Part shown: piece by piece, positions 42,832 to 52,030 of the stretch | Position numbering within the stretch: the first letter of the stretch is position 1 | Layout of the letters: every line of letters starts with the position of its first letter | Assembly (NCBI GenBank): GCA_905235735.1 | Contig: CAJOMU010000002.1 | Span: 76,482-128,996, forward strand | Origin: an uncultured Synergistales bacterium | GTDB taxonomy: Bacteria > Synergistota > Synergistia > Synergistales > Aminobacteriaceae | Reading direction: 5' to 3' | Length of the DNA: 52,515 nucleotides | Made by a program: the position numbers and the translations under genes | The notes under the pieces: generated by a model | Told to the model about the DNA's origin: nothing | The model's input: only the letters and a program-made list of their open reading frames with translations | Database searches by the model: none

Positions 42832-43735
42832 AACCGTCATTGATATTGGCAGCAATTCAATCAAGATGAGGATTGCAAAAGTCAGAAAGGGTCATGTTAT
42901 CGTTCTTCGTGATGAGACAGAAGTTGTCAGACTTGGACGCGGAATGTCATCAACAGGAATGCTCAGAGATGAAAGCATGAGAATATCATGTGATGCAGTC
43001 GCCAGAATGTCGGAAAGAGCCAGAAAGTTCACTGATGATATTTTCGTCGTTGGTACAATGGCTCTTCGTACTGCATTGAACTCTGATACCTTCATCAAAA
43101 TGGTAAAGGATAAATGCGGTATTGATATTCATGTCTTCTCAGGTGATGAAGAAGCAAGGTATTCATGGCTTGGAGCAGTTGAGGGATTCAATCTTGAAGG
43201 TGAAGCTGTGATGTTCGATTCAGGAGGAGGAAGCACAGAGTTCGTATCAGGTTTCAAAGGACAGATGAAAGAATCAGTGAGCGTTCCGATTGGTGCTGTT
43301 AATCTCTCGGAGCGTTTTTTTTTAGTTCAGGATAAACCTATTAAAGGCTCATCATATAATCATGCGATAGAATACGTAACGAAACTTTTCAGAGAGAATG
43401 ACATTGAGAGATTCAGAGTAAGCCCGTGTGAATTCATTGGAGTAGGCGGAGGAGTAGTAACGATGTCGGGTGTGAAACATGCATGTGAAAACTTCATGCC
43501 CTCGACACTTCACGGAAGCATATTAACTCAGCGTGATATAGTCAGACAGATTCAGATGTATTCATTGCTTACACTGAAGGAACGTCAGAATATCATCGGT
43601 CTCCCTGCATCAAGAGCGGATGTAATTCTAGGAAGTTCATGCATAATCTTATCAGCAATGAGAATACTGAACGCTGAAACATTAATGGTAAGCATAAACG
43701 GATTAAGACACGGCTTGTTACTCCGTGATATATAA
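42824..43735 (+). CDS. Ppx/GppA-family phosphatase
   Basis: This 303-aa member of the ASKHA superfamily has VIDIGSNSIKMRI at the N-terminus, VVGTMALRTA, FSGDEEARYSWLGA and MFDSGGGSTEFV. GVGGGVVTMSG and GLPASRADVILGSSCII lie in the C-terminal half. Such enzymes hydrolyse polyphosphate or the 5' phosphate of pppGpp. It is the short single-unit type, without the C-terminal HD-like domain of E. coli Ppx. It overlaps the YibE/F gene by 8 bases. Confidence 0.9.
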   Translation: MIRTVIDIGSNSIKMRIAKVRKGHVIVLRDETEVVRLGRGMSSTGMLRDESMRISCDAVARMSERARKFTDDIFVVGTMALRTALNSDTFIKMVKDKCGIDIHVFSGDEEARYSWLGAVEGFNLEGEAVMFDSGGGSTEFVSGFKGQMKESVSVPIGAVNLSERFFLVQDKPIKGSSYNHAIEYVTKLFRENDIERFRVSPCEFIGVGGGVVTMSGVKHACENFMPSTLHGSILTQRDIVRQIQMYSLLTLKERQNIIGLPASRADVILGSSCIILSAMRILNAETLMVSINGLRHGLLLRDI

Positions 43736-43787
43736 TGTGAAAAATTACAGATGAATTTGATTTTTCCAAAGAGGTGATGATTTAAAT

Positions 43788-44714
43788 ATGCTGCTTGAAC
43801 TTATGTCAAATGGAACCCTGGCTGAACTTCCTCCTGAGAATGCTCCCAGCGGCATAAAATTACCCGATGAACCTTCAGTGATGCTTCTTCTTCCGCACAA
43901 TAAATATCTTCTGGGTACATCAGGAGGTAAATGGATATATGCAGATAGTTCAGATAAAAGAGATTCACAGAATGTATCACTGTATGACGATGAAGTATTA
44001 TCACTAATAAACGAAGGAACGAAACCCACGATATTGCCGGGAAAAACTGTAACTGCACTACGCAAAGAACTCTTAATGCTCTCAGAGCCTCCCGGAAATT
44101 ATTATGCAACTGTCTCAATGCTCAGGACATTCATGCGGTTTCATCCTGTATTCAGTCAGAATGATTCAGGACTTCCTGACGAGAAAATTTTCACTGAGGC
44201 CATGAAGAATGATGAGATACTCTGCAAAGCATACTGGACATTGAGATTTGCATTATCGCGCAGTGAGATGGAGACTGTCGGAAGATTAAAGGCATGGCTG
44301 AGAGCAGGCCCTGAAAATTTCAGAAGACATGATACTGCATCGCGTTTATGGTTCTCGATAATGGATATGCCTGATGTATCAGCACAAGCTGAACTCGAAA
44401 CACTTTCATTCTCAAGTCTTGAATTAAAACGAATGTCAATGCAGAATGTCTCGCCTCTCTTAGTATATAACCCTAAATCAGGGTGGCTAATTCTTGGCCG
44501 TTTCGGAAGAGACAGAAATACAATGTTCTTTGTATGGGTATATCTGAATCACGAAATGTATTCTGAACTTCGAGAACATAAACGAATGAGTGTACATGAC
44601 ATAATATATTCGGTCTGGGGAGAATACGAGACACAACAGGCAATGATTGAACGCATGAAATACAAAGGAGGATGCTATGAACATAATGTTTTCAGGAGTG
44701 AGCAAAATCTTTGA
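43788..44714 (+). CDS. Unrecognised 308-aa protein coupled to ftsE
   Basis: I do not recognise this protein. It is probably cytoplasmic, with no signal or membrane segment. Visible features are MLLLPHNKYLLGTSGGKW near residue 35, then DEVLSLINEGTKPTILPGKTV, and a central helical part (ALSRSEMETVGRLKAWLRAGP). A C-terminal segment follows with SGWLILGRFGRDRNTMFFVWVYLN. The N-terminal third looks like a beta-rich sensor-like fold; that is only an impression. AGAGGTGAT gives a good SD for ATG 43788. Its 3' end overlaps ftsE by 38 bases, so the ftsE SD lies inside this gene. Tight coupling to Ppx/GppA and FtsEX suggests a division or envelope role. Confidence 0.8.
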   Translation: MLLELMSNGTLAELPPENAPSGIKLPDEPSVMLLLPHNKYLLGTSGGKWIYADSSDKRDSQNVSLYDDEVLSLINEGTKPTILPGKTVTALRKELLMLSEPPGNYYATVSMLRTFMRFHPVFSQNDSGLPDEKIFTEAMKNDEILCKAYWTLRFALSRSEMETVGRLKAWLRAGPENFRRHDTASRLWFSIMDMPDVSAQAELETLSFSSLELKRMSMQNVSPLLVYNPKSGWLILGRFGRDRNTMFFVWVYLNHEMYSELREHKRMSVHDIIYSVWGEYETQQAMIERMKYKGGCYEHNVFRSEQNL

Positions 44715-45360
44715 GCCGGATATTGCTGCACTCGTTGATATTAATCTGAACATAGAACAGGGAGAATTCGTTTACATTATAGGTCAGACAGGTTCAGGTA
44801 AATCTACACTTCTGCGTTTAATTACACGTGAATTATTGCCTTCAAGAGGAACTGTAGCTGTCGGTGATTTTGATTTACGTCGAATGAGAAGCTCTGATGT
44901 CCCGTATTACAGGCGTGATGTTGGTCTCGTTGCACAGGATTTCAGACTGATTCAAACTCTCACTGTCTATGAGAATATTGCGTTTGCTATGGAGGCCATG
45001 TCAGTCCCGAAGAGAATCGTAGCTGAACGCACGAAGGATGTAATCAATCAGGTCGGACTATGGAGAAGACGAAGCATGAGACCCGCACAGTTATCAGGAG
45101 GAGAACAGCAGAGAGTTGCAATCGCGAGGGCACTTGCAAATTCACCGTCATTATTCATTGCAGATGAACCAACAGGTAATCTTGACTTTCACACTGCCGC
45201 TGACGTAATGAAGATTCTTTTTGCGATTAATTCAGCAGGTGTTACTGTCGTGATGTCTACACACAATCAGGCTATCGTGAATGCATCGCGTCAGAGGGTG
45301 ATTGAACTTGAAGGCGGAAGATTAGTGCGTGATGAGAGAGGAGGCACATATACAGGCTGA
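44677..45360 (+). CDS. ftsE: Cell-division ABC transporter ATPase FtsE
   Basis: This 227-aa ATPase forms a complex with FtsX at the divisome and drives activation of peptidoglycan hydrolases. Walker A is GQTGSGKST at 36-44, the signature LSGGEQQRVAIARAL, and Walker B LFIADEPTGNLD. AAAGGAGG sits 5 bases before ATG 44677. Its stop and the ftsX start share one base (TGATG). Confidence 0.96.
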   Translation: MNIMFSGVSKIFEPDIAALVDINLNIEQGEFVYIIGQTGSGKSTLLRLITRELLPSRGTVAVGDFDLRRMRSSDVPYYRRDVGLVAQDFRLIQTLTVYENIAFAMEAMSVPKRIVAERTKDVINQVGLWRRRSMRPAQLSGGEQQRVAIARALANSPSLFIADEPTGNLDFHTAADVMKILFAINSAGVTVVMSTHNQAIVNASRQRVIELEGGRLVRDERGGTYTG

Positions 45361-46256
45361 TGACGACATTAAAATATATTTTACGCGATACATGGAGGCT
45401 CATAGTACATCACTGGGTGTTAGGTCTGCTTACACTCATAACAGCAGGCGTTATGTTATGGATACTGGGAGTAACGACATTATTCTCATTGAACCTTGAG
45501 AATTTGCTTACACGTCTTGAAAGTGAGCTTGCAGTTCAGGCATATTTAGTGAAAGATAACACGCTGAATATCGATTCAATTTCCGAACGTATTCAATCAC
45601 TCGAATACGTATATACTATGCGTGCATGGTCTCCTTCAGAAAGTCTCGCAAAGTTACAGAAAAAAATGGGATCTCAATCACAAGCACTCGATATGATAGG
45701 AGATAATCCAATCCCATGGAACTTTGAGATTCACGTTCGCAATGCAGGAGACGTTGAGCCGTTAGTTGAGGCATTAAAGGCCATGCCCGAAGTGGAAGAT
45801 GTAGTGTATGCAGGAATGGTAGTGAGAAGAATTTCGGCATTGTCGCGAATATCATCAAGGGTAGCGTTAGTGATGTTCCTGCTCGCCGTAATCATAACTG
45901 CACTGGTCGTATATAACACGATACACATTTCATTGTACTCAAGGCGTGAGGAGATTGGAATAATGTATCTTGTCGGAGCAACACGTTCATATATTGCGAC
46001 ACCGTTTGTACTTGAGGGAACGCTTCTTGCGCTTATCGGTGCAATTCTTGCGGCAGGAGGAATAGTAGCGGCATATTTTCCTGGAATAACATTCATTCAG
46101 CAGAACTTGCCTCTTCTGATTTCAAGCCTGATTGTTGAAAGGGGAATCATCTGGAGGTTCTGTGCATTGCTTGCGGGATTCGGTGCGACACTTGGGTGGG
46201 TATGCAGTTATCTTGTGGTTGCGAGATTCATCAACTCAATAACGAGGCCGGAATGA
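45360..46256 (+). CDS. ftsX: Cell-division protein FtsX
   Basis: This 298-aa protein has an N-terminal membrane helix (residues 20-45) and a periplasmic region of about 120 residues. Three more helices follow, the last near the C-terminus. EIGIMYLVGATRSYIATPFVLEG is the conserved FtsX segment. The periplasmic region is expected to recruit an EnvC-like activator, and two such genes follow directly. Confidence 0.95.
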   Translation: MTTLKYILRDTWRLIVHHWVLGLLTLITAGVMLWILGVTTLFSLNLENLLTRLESELAVQAYLVKDNTLNIDSISERIQSLEYVYTMRAWSPSESLAKLQKKMGSQSQALDMIGDNPIPWNFEIHVRNAGDVEPLVEALKAMPEVEDVVYAGMVVRRISALSRISSRVALVMFLLAVIITALVVYNTIHISLYSRREEIGIMYLVGATRSYIATPFVLEGTLLALIGAILAAGGIVAAYFPGITFIQQNLPLLISSLIVERGIIWRFCALLAGFGATLGWVCSYLVVARFINSITRPE

Positions 46257-46257
46257 C

Positions 46258-47436
46258 ATGAAGGGTGCGAAATTTTTTCCCATTCTGCTTCTTATTTTCA
46301 CATCCTTAATCATTCTTCCCAGCAGCGTTAATTCTGCCTCAAAGGCTAAGCCGAATATAGACGCACAAATATCAGCAGAGGAGAAAAAACGTTCTGAACT
46401 GACGAGACAGATCAGGGAATATAAGGATCAGATAAACAGAATGGGTAAACAGGTTGAAGGATTGCTGACGAAAGTAAATACGCTTCAGCAGGAAGAAGGT
46501 TTTGCACGTCAGGAGCTAACAGTGCTTGAGCTTCAGAACCAAAAGATTCAGGAGAACATAAGCGAACTTGATGCGGTGATGAAAAGAGAACAGGTGAAGA
46601 TTGATGAATTATCTGAGCAGGTGAAAGGCAGACTTCTTGACATGTATAAGTACGGATCATCAGCGGAGATGAAGACACTCTTTGCCTCAAGGAGCGTACT
46701 TGAAGCCGTAGACACAGCATATCTTCTGAAGATGGTGAATGAAAGAGATGAAGCAATACTTTCACAGCTTTACGAGAGTGTTCAGAACATGGACTTATCC
46801 CGTCGGACTATGAATGATCATCAGGAACGCCTGAAAGAACAGACGATTTCAGTTCAGAATCAAAGAGACAAGTACAAACAGAGCATTAAAGATACGAACT
46901 CATTCATAAATTCGATTCAGCGAAGGAAGGCATTAGCGGAGAAGGCAGCACTGGAAGCAGAAGAAGCGCAGAAAGCAGCAGGTCAGATGATAGCGGCATT
47001 GCAGAGAAGGAAACAGGCACAGCAATCGTATTTGCCTGTTGGGAAGGGTTCAATGTTCAACTGGCCTGTTCGGGGAAAAATTTCGAGCGGTTACGGTTAC
47101 AGAATACATCCCATACTCAAGCGCAAGATTCTTCACGCTGGAATAGACATTGCTGCTCCGAACGGCACAGCTATTAAGGCACCTGCTGGAGGAGAAGTGA
47201 TCTATGACGGCTGGCTTAGGGGTTACGGACGCGTTGTAGTTCTGGATCACGGACGAGGATATTCAACGTTGTATGCGCATCTTTCTGCAAGCCTCGTGAA
47301 AGAAGGCCAGGTAGTGAATGCTGGAGCAACAATAGCGAGAGTAGGCAAGACAGGAAACACTACAGGCTATCATTTACACTTTGAGGTTCGTGTTTTCGGA
47401 ACACCAGAGAACCCGATACGTTTTCTGAAGAAATAG
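46258..47436 (+). CDS. EnvC-like murein hydrolase activator / M23 peptidase (first copy)
   Basis: The 392-aa exported protein has a signal peptide, a coiled coil of about residues 35-250, and a C-terminal LytM/M23 domain. The coiled coil is the FtsX-contacting region in known EnvC. The LytM domain shows SSGYGYRIHPILKRKILHAGIDIA, with the first His and Asp of the zinc site, and HLHFEV with the second His pair. Zinc ligands therefore look intact, so it may be an active endopeptidase rather than only an activator. It starts directly after ftsX. Confidence 0.92.
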   Translation: MKGAKFFPILLLIFTSLIILPSSVNSASKAKPNIDAQISAEEKKRSELTRQIREYKDQINRMGKQVEGLLTKVNTLQQEEGFARQELTVLELQNQKIQENISELDAVMKREQVKIDELSEQVKGRLLDMYKYGSSAEMKTLFASRSVLEAVDTAYLLKMVNERDEAILSQLYESVQNMDLSRRTMNDHQERLKEQTISVQNQRDKYKQSIKDTNSFINSIQRRKALAEKAALEAEEAQKAAGQMIAALQRRKQAQQSYLPVGKGSMFNWPVRGKISSGYGYRIHPILKRKILHAGIDIAAPNGTAIKAPAGGEVIYDGWLRGYGRVVVLDHGRGYSTLYAHLSASLVKEGQVVNAGATIARVGKTGNTTGYHLHFEVRVFGTPENPIRFLKK

Positions 47437-47459
47437 CAAGGGAGGAAATAATTTTCACG

Positions 47460-48686
47460 ATGAAAAGGTTACTAGCCGCATTGATGATTATGTGCTTCGT
47501 GATTCCTGCGTACAGTGCGAATATAGACAATCAGATAAAAGCGCAGCAGAAGAGTCAAAGCGACATGAAGAAGAAGATTCAGCAGTACAATGCAATAGCG
47601 AAAGAGAAATCAAGACAGTCAAGAAATTTATTGAGCCAGCTATCGAGATTGAAACAGAATGCAAATGAATCACAGGCTGCAATGAATACGCTTGAGGAAG
47701 AGAACACGAGACTTCAGAATTCGGTCAGTGAACTCAACAAGAAGATAGCCAGCGTGAAAGCATCGATTACGGTAATAACTGCAACACTAAGGAACAGATT
47801 GATTGATATGTACAAGTTCACTCCGGAGGATAACAGTTTGAGTTTGATTCTGAATTCGCAAGGCCCTCATGAGGCAGTAAACACGGCGTATATGCTGAGA
47901 CGATTCGCAATGCAGGATGAGGCAATGATTAGGGAACTTGCACGGAAGGAGCATGAACTGATTGAAGCACGCAATAAGCTCGAAGAGAATAAAAAGAAGA
48001 TTGCGAAACAGACAGACGAACTCAAAAGGAAACGTCAAGAATTTGATTCGACTATAAAGAAGACGGATTCACTTTTGAGGAATGTCCAGAATGAACAGAA
48101 GAAAGCTGAAGCCGCCGCAAAGGAATTAGAGAATGCACAGAGGGCAGTGGGGAATAAAATCAATGCTCTAATGAGACAGAAGAAGAATGCACAGGCTAAG
48201 CAAACTCCAAAGGCATCATCAACAGCGAAAGTCTCAAATGCATCATCGAAAACAAATACAACATCAGCACCATCGAAAGCACCAGCGGCAGGAACAGTGA
48301 AAACTCTTTCATGGCCTCTCAACGGAACAGTAACGATGCAGTACGGCTCACGAGTTCACCCGACGTTCAAGACGAAGATATTCAACTCAGGAATAGACAT
48401 CAAAGCGGCATCAGGTACACCCGTTAAGGCGGCAGGGCCTGGTGAAGTTTTATATCAGGGCTGGCTGAGGGGCTTCGGTCAGGTTGTAATTATAGATCAT
48501 GGAGGAGACCTTTCAACGGTGTATGCACATTTGGGAGGGACATCAGTACGAGAGGGTGCAGTTGTGAAAACGGGAACAGTGATAGGGAGAGTAGGGAATA
48601 CGGGAACGGATTCTGGATACGGATTACATTTCGAGGTAAGGAAGAACGGAAACGCCCAGAACCCTATGAACTATCTGCGGAGATAA
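47460..48686 (+). CDS. EnvC-like murein hydrolase activator / M23 peptidase (second copy)
   Basis: This 408-aa paralogue has the same plan: signal peptide (MIMCFVIPAYSA), coiled coil to about 245, a low-complexity linker rich in Ser, Thr, Ala and Lys (about 245-280), and a LytM domain. The site residues differ slightly from the first copy: SRVHPTFKTKIFNSGIDI has Asn-Ser where an HxG histidine is usual, while GLHFEV keeps only one His of HxH. These losses suggest a non-catalytic activator. GGGAGG is its SD. The tandem arrangement suggests a gene duplication. Confidence 0.9.
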   Translation: MKRLLAALMIMCFVIPAYSANIDNQIKAQQKSQSDMKKKIQQYNAIAKEKSRQSRNLLSQLSRLKQNANESQAAMNTLEEENTRLQNSVSELNKKIASVKASITVITATLRNRLIDMYKFTPEDNSLSLILNSQGPHEAVNTAYMLRRFAMQDEAMIRELARKEHELIEARNKLEENKKKIAKQTDELKRKRQEFDSTIKKTDSLLRNVQNEQKKAEAAAKELENAQRAVGNKINALMRQKKNAQAKQTPKASSTAKVSNASSKTNTTSAPSKAPAAGTVKTLSWPLNGTVTMQYGSRVHPTFKTKIFNSGIDIKAASGTPVKAAGPGEVLYQGWLRGFGQVVIIDHGGDLSTVYAHLGGTSVREGAVVKTGTVIGRVGNTGTDSGYGLHFEVRKNGNAQNPMNYLRR

Positions 48687-48703
48687 AATTTTCATGAATG
48701 CTG

Positions 48704-48709
48704 TATAAT
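48704..48709 (+). promoter_or_regulatory. Possible -10 element for ctpA
   Basis: A consensus TATAAT stands in the 57-base gap before ctpA; no clear -35 is visible. A second transcription start inside the long run is therefore possible. Confidence 0.45.
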
Positions 48710-48743
48710 TTTTGCTATTTTAAGAAGGCAGGTGTACTTCATA

Positions 48744-49961
48744 TTGAATAAACCCAAAAATAAATTTTATATCTTAATATTTATAATACTTGCATCATTT
48801 GGATTCCTCAGAACATACCAGGCTCCGGCAGCGGATTTTTCCGAATCAGATTTTAACCGAATATCACCGTTCAATGTTCGTTCATTATGGCTTCTTCGTC
48901 AGATACGCTACATAATTGAGAGCTATCAGGTAGATGCGGAGACCAAACCTGCAACTGAAGATGATTTGCTTCACGGAGCAGCGAAAGGAATGGTTGAGGC
49001 ATGGAAAGATCCATACACGAGATTCGTATCGCCCTCACAGCTCAAGGATGAGGAAATTGAACTTGAGGGGAAGTACGGCGGATTAGGAATGTATATAGGA
49101 GATCGGGACGGACAGATATTAGTGATAAGTCCGATGGAAGATTCACCGGCAGAGAAGGCGGGACTGAAACCGAAAGATCACATAGTGAAAGTAGACGATG
49201 ATGTAGTAATGGGCTGGACATCAGACAGAGTTGTACAGAAGCTCAGAGGAGAACCAGATACGAACGTAGTCATATGGGTACGTCGAGAAGGTGAAGATGA
49301 ACTTTTGAGTTTTGACATTACGCGCGAAATCATACAGCTTAAAAGTGTACGTTATGAAATGCTCTCTGATGATATAGGCTATGTGAGGTTGTCGCAGTTC
49401 AAGCATAACACAGACGATGATACGAGGAATGCAGTGCGAGATTTAATGCGTCAGGGAATGCGCGGTTTAATTCTTGACCTTCGTAACAATGGAGGCGGAC
49501 TTCTTGATGTAAGTGTGAAAATCGCAAGCCTCTTCCTGAAGAATGGCCTTGTAGTTGAGACCAAAGGCAGAGCAGAAAGAGCCAATGAGAAATATTACGT
49601 TGATAAGTCGCAGTACCTAACGAACATGCCAATGACCGTGCTAATCAATGGAGGCAGTGCAAGTGCAAGTGAGATTGTAGCAGGAGCATTGAATGACAGA
49701 GGACGTGCCAAGCTGATAGGAGAGAAGAGTTTCGGAAAGGGAAGCGTACAGACATTATTCCCATTGACTGACGGAAGCGGAGTGTATGTTACGATTGCGA
49801 GATACTATACACCTTCTGGGAAAGTGATAGATCATGTTGGATTATCGCCTGACATTGAAGTTAAAGGAGAACCCAACAGGGACAAGCTGAAAGATGAACA
49901 ATTACAGCGAGCGATAACAGAAGTGAAGAAGTTATTACGACCTGTAGCAGGCAAACGATAA
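48744..49961 (+). CDS. ctpA: Carboxy-terminal processing peptidase (S41)
   Basis: This 405-aa periplasmic protease has an N-terminal membrane anchor or signal (ILASFGFLRTYQA). A PDZ domain follows (EDSPAEKAGLKPKDHIVKVDD). The S41 catalytic domain has nucleophile Ser in GGSASASEIVAGAL and Lys in SFGKGSVQT; RGLILDLRNNGGGLL precedes them. I choose TTG 48744, nine bases after AGGCAGGTG; the GTG at 48732 is part of that SD. CtpA proteases cleave periplasmic hydrolases and lipoproteins in other bacteria, so it may regulate the EnvC-type proteins upstream (inference). Confidence 0.94.
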   Translation: MNKPKNKFYILIFIILASFGFLRTYQAPAADFSESDFNRISPFNVRSLWLLRQIRYIIESYQVDAETKPATEDDLLHGAAKGMVEAWKDPYTRFVSPSQLKDEEIELEGKYGGLGMYIGDRDGQILVISPMEDSPAEKAGLKPKDHIVKVDDDVVMGWTSDRVVQKLRGEPDTNVVIWVRREGEDELLSFDITREIIQLKSVRYEMLSDDIGYVRLSQFKHNTDDDTRNAVRDLMRQGMRGLILDLRNNGGGLLDVSVKIASLFLKNGLVVETKGRAERANEKYYVDKSQYLTNMPMTVLINGGSASASEIVAGALNDRGRAKLIGEKSFGKGSVQTLFPLTDGSGVYVTIARYYTPSGKVIDHVGLSPDIEVKGEPNRDKLKDEQLQRAITEVKKLLRPVAGKR

Positions 49962-49991
49962 AAAAATTTCATTTAAGGAGAGATTTAAATT

Positions 49992-51281
49992 TTGAGTAAC
50001 AAAAACGTAGACCTTCTCGTAGGAGCACAATGGGGCGATGAAGGCAAAGGAAAAGTAGTAGACATTCTCGGTTCAGACGTTGATGTATTCGTCCGCTATC
50101 AGGGCGGAGCAAATGCAGGTCATACGGTCGTGGCAGATGGTCAGAAGGTAGTATTTCATCTTCTGCCTTCGGGAATGCTTTATCCCGGAAAGTTATGCGT
50201 CTTGGGCAACGGACTTGTGATTGACCCTGAAGAATTCCTGAAGGAAACATCAGAGCTTTTCGCAAAGGGACAGGACAGAGCACGTTTAGCAGTAAGTCCT
50301 CATGCACATGTTGTTATGCCGTATCATCGGATGCTCGACAAGCTGCAGGAAGAAGCACGAGGTAAAGGACGCAAGATAGGAACGACAGGACGCGGAATAG
50401 GGCCATGCTACGTGGATAAGTATTCGCGTTCTGGGTTGAGGGTTGAAGATTTAATTGATGCTGATGTTCTTCGTGAGAGACTGACATACATACTCGAAGA
50501 GAAAAATCAGCTGTTCACGAAACTCTACAATCAGAAGCCTCTTGCATTCGATGAGGTCTATGAACCAGCACGTAAATGGGGAGAGGAATTAGCACCTTAT
50601 GTTGACGACACGAGAGCGTTATTGAGGAAGGCGGTAGATGAAGGTCAGCATGTATTGCTTGAGGGAGCACAGGCAGCATTACTCGATATAGATCACGGGA
50701 CATATCCGTATGTAACGAGTTCATCAACATCAGCATCAGGAGCATTCACGGGTACAGGACTTTCACCGCATGATTTGACGCGCGTTATTTCCGTTGTGAA
50801 GGCATACACTACTAGAGTTGGAGAAGGCCCGTTCCCGACAGAAGATTTCGGAGAAGACGGCGAGAAACTTCGTGCGAATGGCTATGAGTTCGGAGCAACA
50901 ACAGGAAGGCCAAGACGATGCGGCTGGCTTGATATGGTAGCTTTGAGGTATGCAACGGAACTCAATGGTGCGGACGTGATTGCATTGACGAAGCTCGATG
51001 TCTTAACGGGTATGGGAGGAATAAAAGTATGCGTTGCCTATGAGAAAGACGGCGCGAAGATTACATCATGGCCTACAGACACAGGAACACTAAGCGAAGT
51101 GAAACCTGTCTACGATATTCTTCCAGGATGGGACGATGACATCACGAACTGCAAGACCTTCGATGACCTTCCAGAGAATGCGAAATCATACGTGAAATAC
51201 ATTGAGGATACGCTTCATACACCAGTTGCGTTAATCGGAGTTGGAGCAGACCGAAACCAGACGATAAACAGAGGAATGTAA
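49992..51281 (+). CDS. purA: Adenylosuccinate synthetase
   Basis: PurA joins IMP and aspartate with GTP hydrolysis, the first step from IMP to AMP. Catalytic GAQWGDEGKGKVVD opens the protein; NAGHTVV, TTGRGIGPCYVDK, EGAQAALLDIDHGTYPYVTSS, VGEGPFPTE and TKLDVLTG follow. The 429-aa length is normal. The start is TTG 49992 with AAGGAGAG at 49975-49982. Confidence 0.98.
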   Translation: MSNKNVDLLVGAQWGDEGKGKVVDILGSDVDVFVRYQGGANAGHTVVADGQKVVFHLLPSGMLYPGKLCVLGNGLVIDPEEFLKETSELFAKGQDRARLAVSPHAHVVMPYHRMLDKLQEEARGKGRKIGTTGRGIGPCYVDKYSRSGLRVEDLIDADVLRERLTYILEEKNQLFTKLYNQKPLAFDEVYEPARKWGEELAPYVDDTRALLRKAVDEGQHVLLEGAQAALLDIDHGTYPYVTSSSTSASGAFTGTGLSPHDLTRVISVVKAYTTRVGEGPFPTEDFGEDGEKLRANGYEFGATTGRPRRCGWLDMVALRYATELNGADVIALTKLDVLTGMGGIKVCVAYEKDGAKITSWPTDTGTLSEVKPVYDILPGWDDDITNCKTFDDLPENAKSYVKYIEDTLHTPVALIGVGADRNQTINRGM

Positions 51282-51289
51282 TTTAAACA

Positions 51290-51763
51290 GTGTACCTTCC
51301 TGAAATTGATTTCTTGACGTTCAACGACTTGCCGGGAATATTGAGACTTAACGCGTCAGTATCATGGGCATGGCCTGAAGACGTAATCAAATCGGATTTG
51401 AATGAAGAATCCGAGAATGAGACAACTTACATAGGGGCCTTCGCAACGACAACGGAGGCTCCTCTGTTAGGCTATGCAGTACTTGGCCGTGAGAATCGAA
51501 GAGGTGTATTGATGTCATTAATCGTTGACAGGAAATTTCAGAGGAATGGAATCGGAACGCAGTTATTATTAGCAGTCAGTGATTGCGCGATGTATCTCAA
51601 TCTCAAAAGGTTAGTGCTTCGAGTACGCAAATCAAATTCTCCGGCAATTGCTCTTTATACTCACATGTCATTCATAACGGAGAGAGTTCGGCGAGGATAT
51701 TATTCCAACGGAGAAGATGCGATTGTGATGAGTTCAAAACTACCATTGAGGATGAAATCATGA
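51290..51763 (+). CDS. GNAT acetyltransferase, RimI-like
   Basis: This 157-aa protein probably acetylates an alpha-amino group of a ribosomal protein, like RimI. The acetyl-CoA loop VDRKFQRNGIGTQLL is clear (residues 79-93), followed by LVLRVRKSNSPAIALYTHMSF, the usual RimI pattern. GTG 51290 begins 8 bases after the purA stop. Substrate is not determinable. Confidence 0.88.
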   Translation: MYLPEIDFLTFNDLPGILRLNASVSWAWPEDVIKSDLNEESENETTYIGAFATTTEAPLLGYAVLGRENRRGVLMSLIVDRKFQRNGIGTQLLLAVSDCAMYLNLKRLVLRVRKSNSPAIALYTHMSFITERVRRGYYSNGEDAIVMSSKLPLRMKS

Positions 51764-52002
51764 GAGTGTATATCCCTTTTGATGATGGTTCTTCAGTTTC
51801 ATTTGACGGTGAGAGTTTCACTGTATATAAATCTCCTAAAGACATTGATGCAATCGATAGACCTGGATATGGAGAGCCAAGCAAGGCAGAGATTGCGTGG
51901 TCAAAACGCTGGGGAGAACTGGTACGTGCGCTTGAAGGAGCATACAGGAAGCAGGAAAAGTTGAAGAGGGATTCGCGTTCAAAGAAGATATACAGGCCAT
52001 AA
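51760..52002 (+). CDS. Small hypothetical protein (80 aa)
   Basis: ATG 51760 overlaps the RimI-like stop (ATGA) behind GAGG, giving an 80-aa acidic-to-basic protein. The N-terminal half is strand-like (MRVYIPFDDGSSVSF). The C-terminal half is helical and lysine/arginine rich, with EGAYRKQEKLKRDSRSK. I recognise no family. The frame runs back to 51583, but that part overlaps the acetyltransferase. The good start overlap makes a real coupled gene likely. Confidence 0.65.
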   Translation: MRVYIPFDDGSSVSFDGESFTVYKSPKDIDAIDRPGYGEPSKAEIAWSKRWGELVRALEGAYRKQEKLKRDSRSKKIYRP

Positions 52003-52030
52003 CACTAACAGATAAGGAGGAAGAAAGTAA

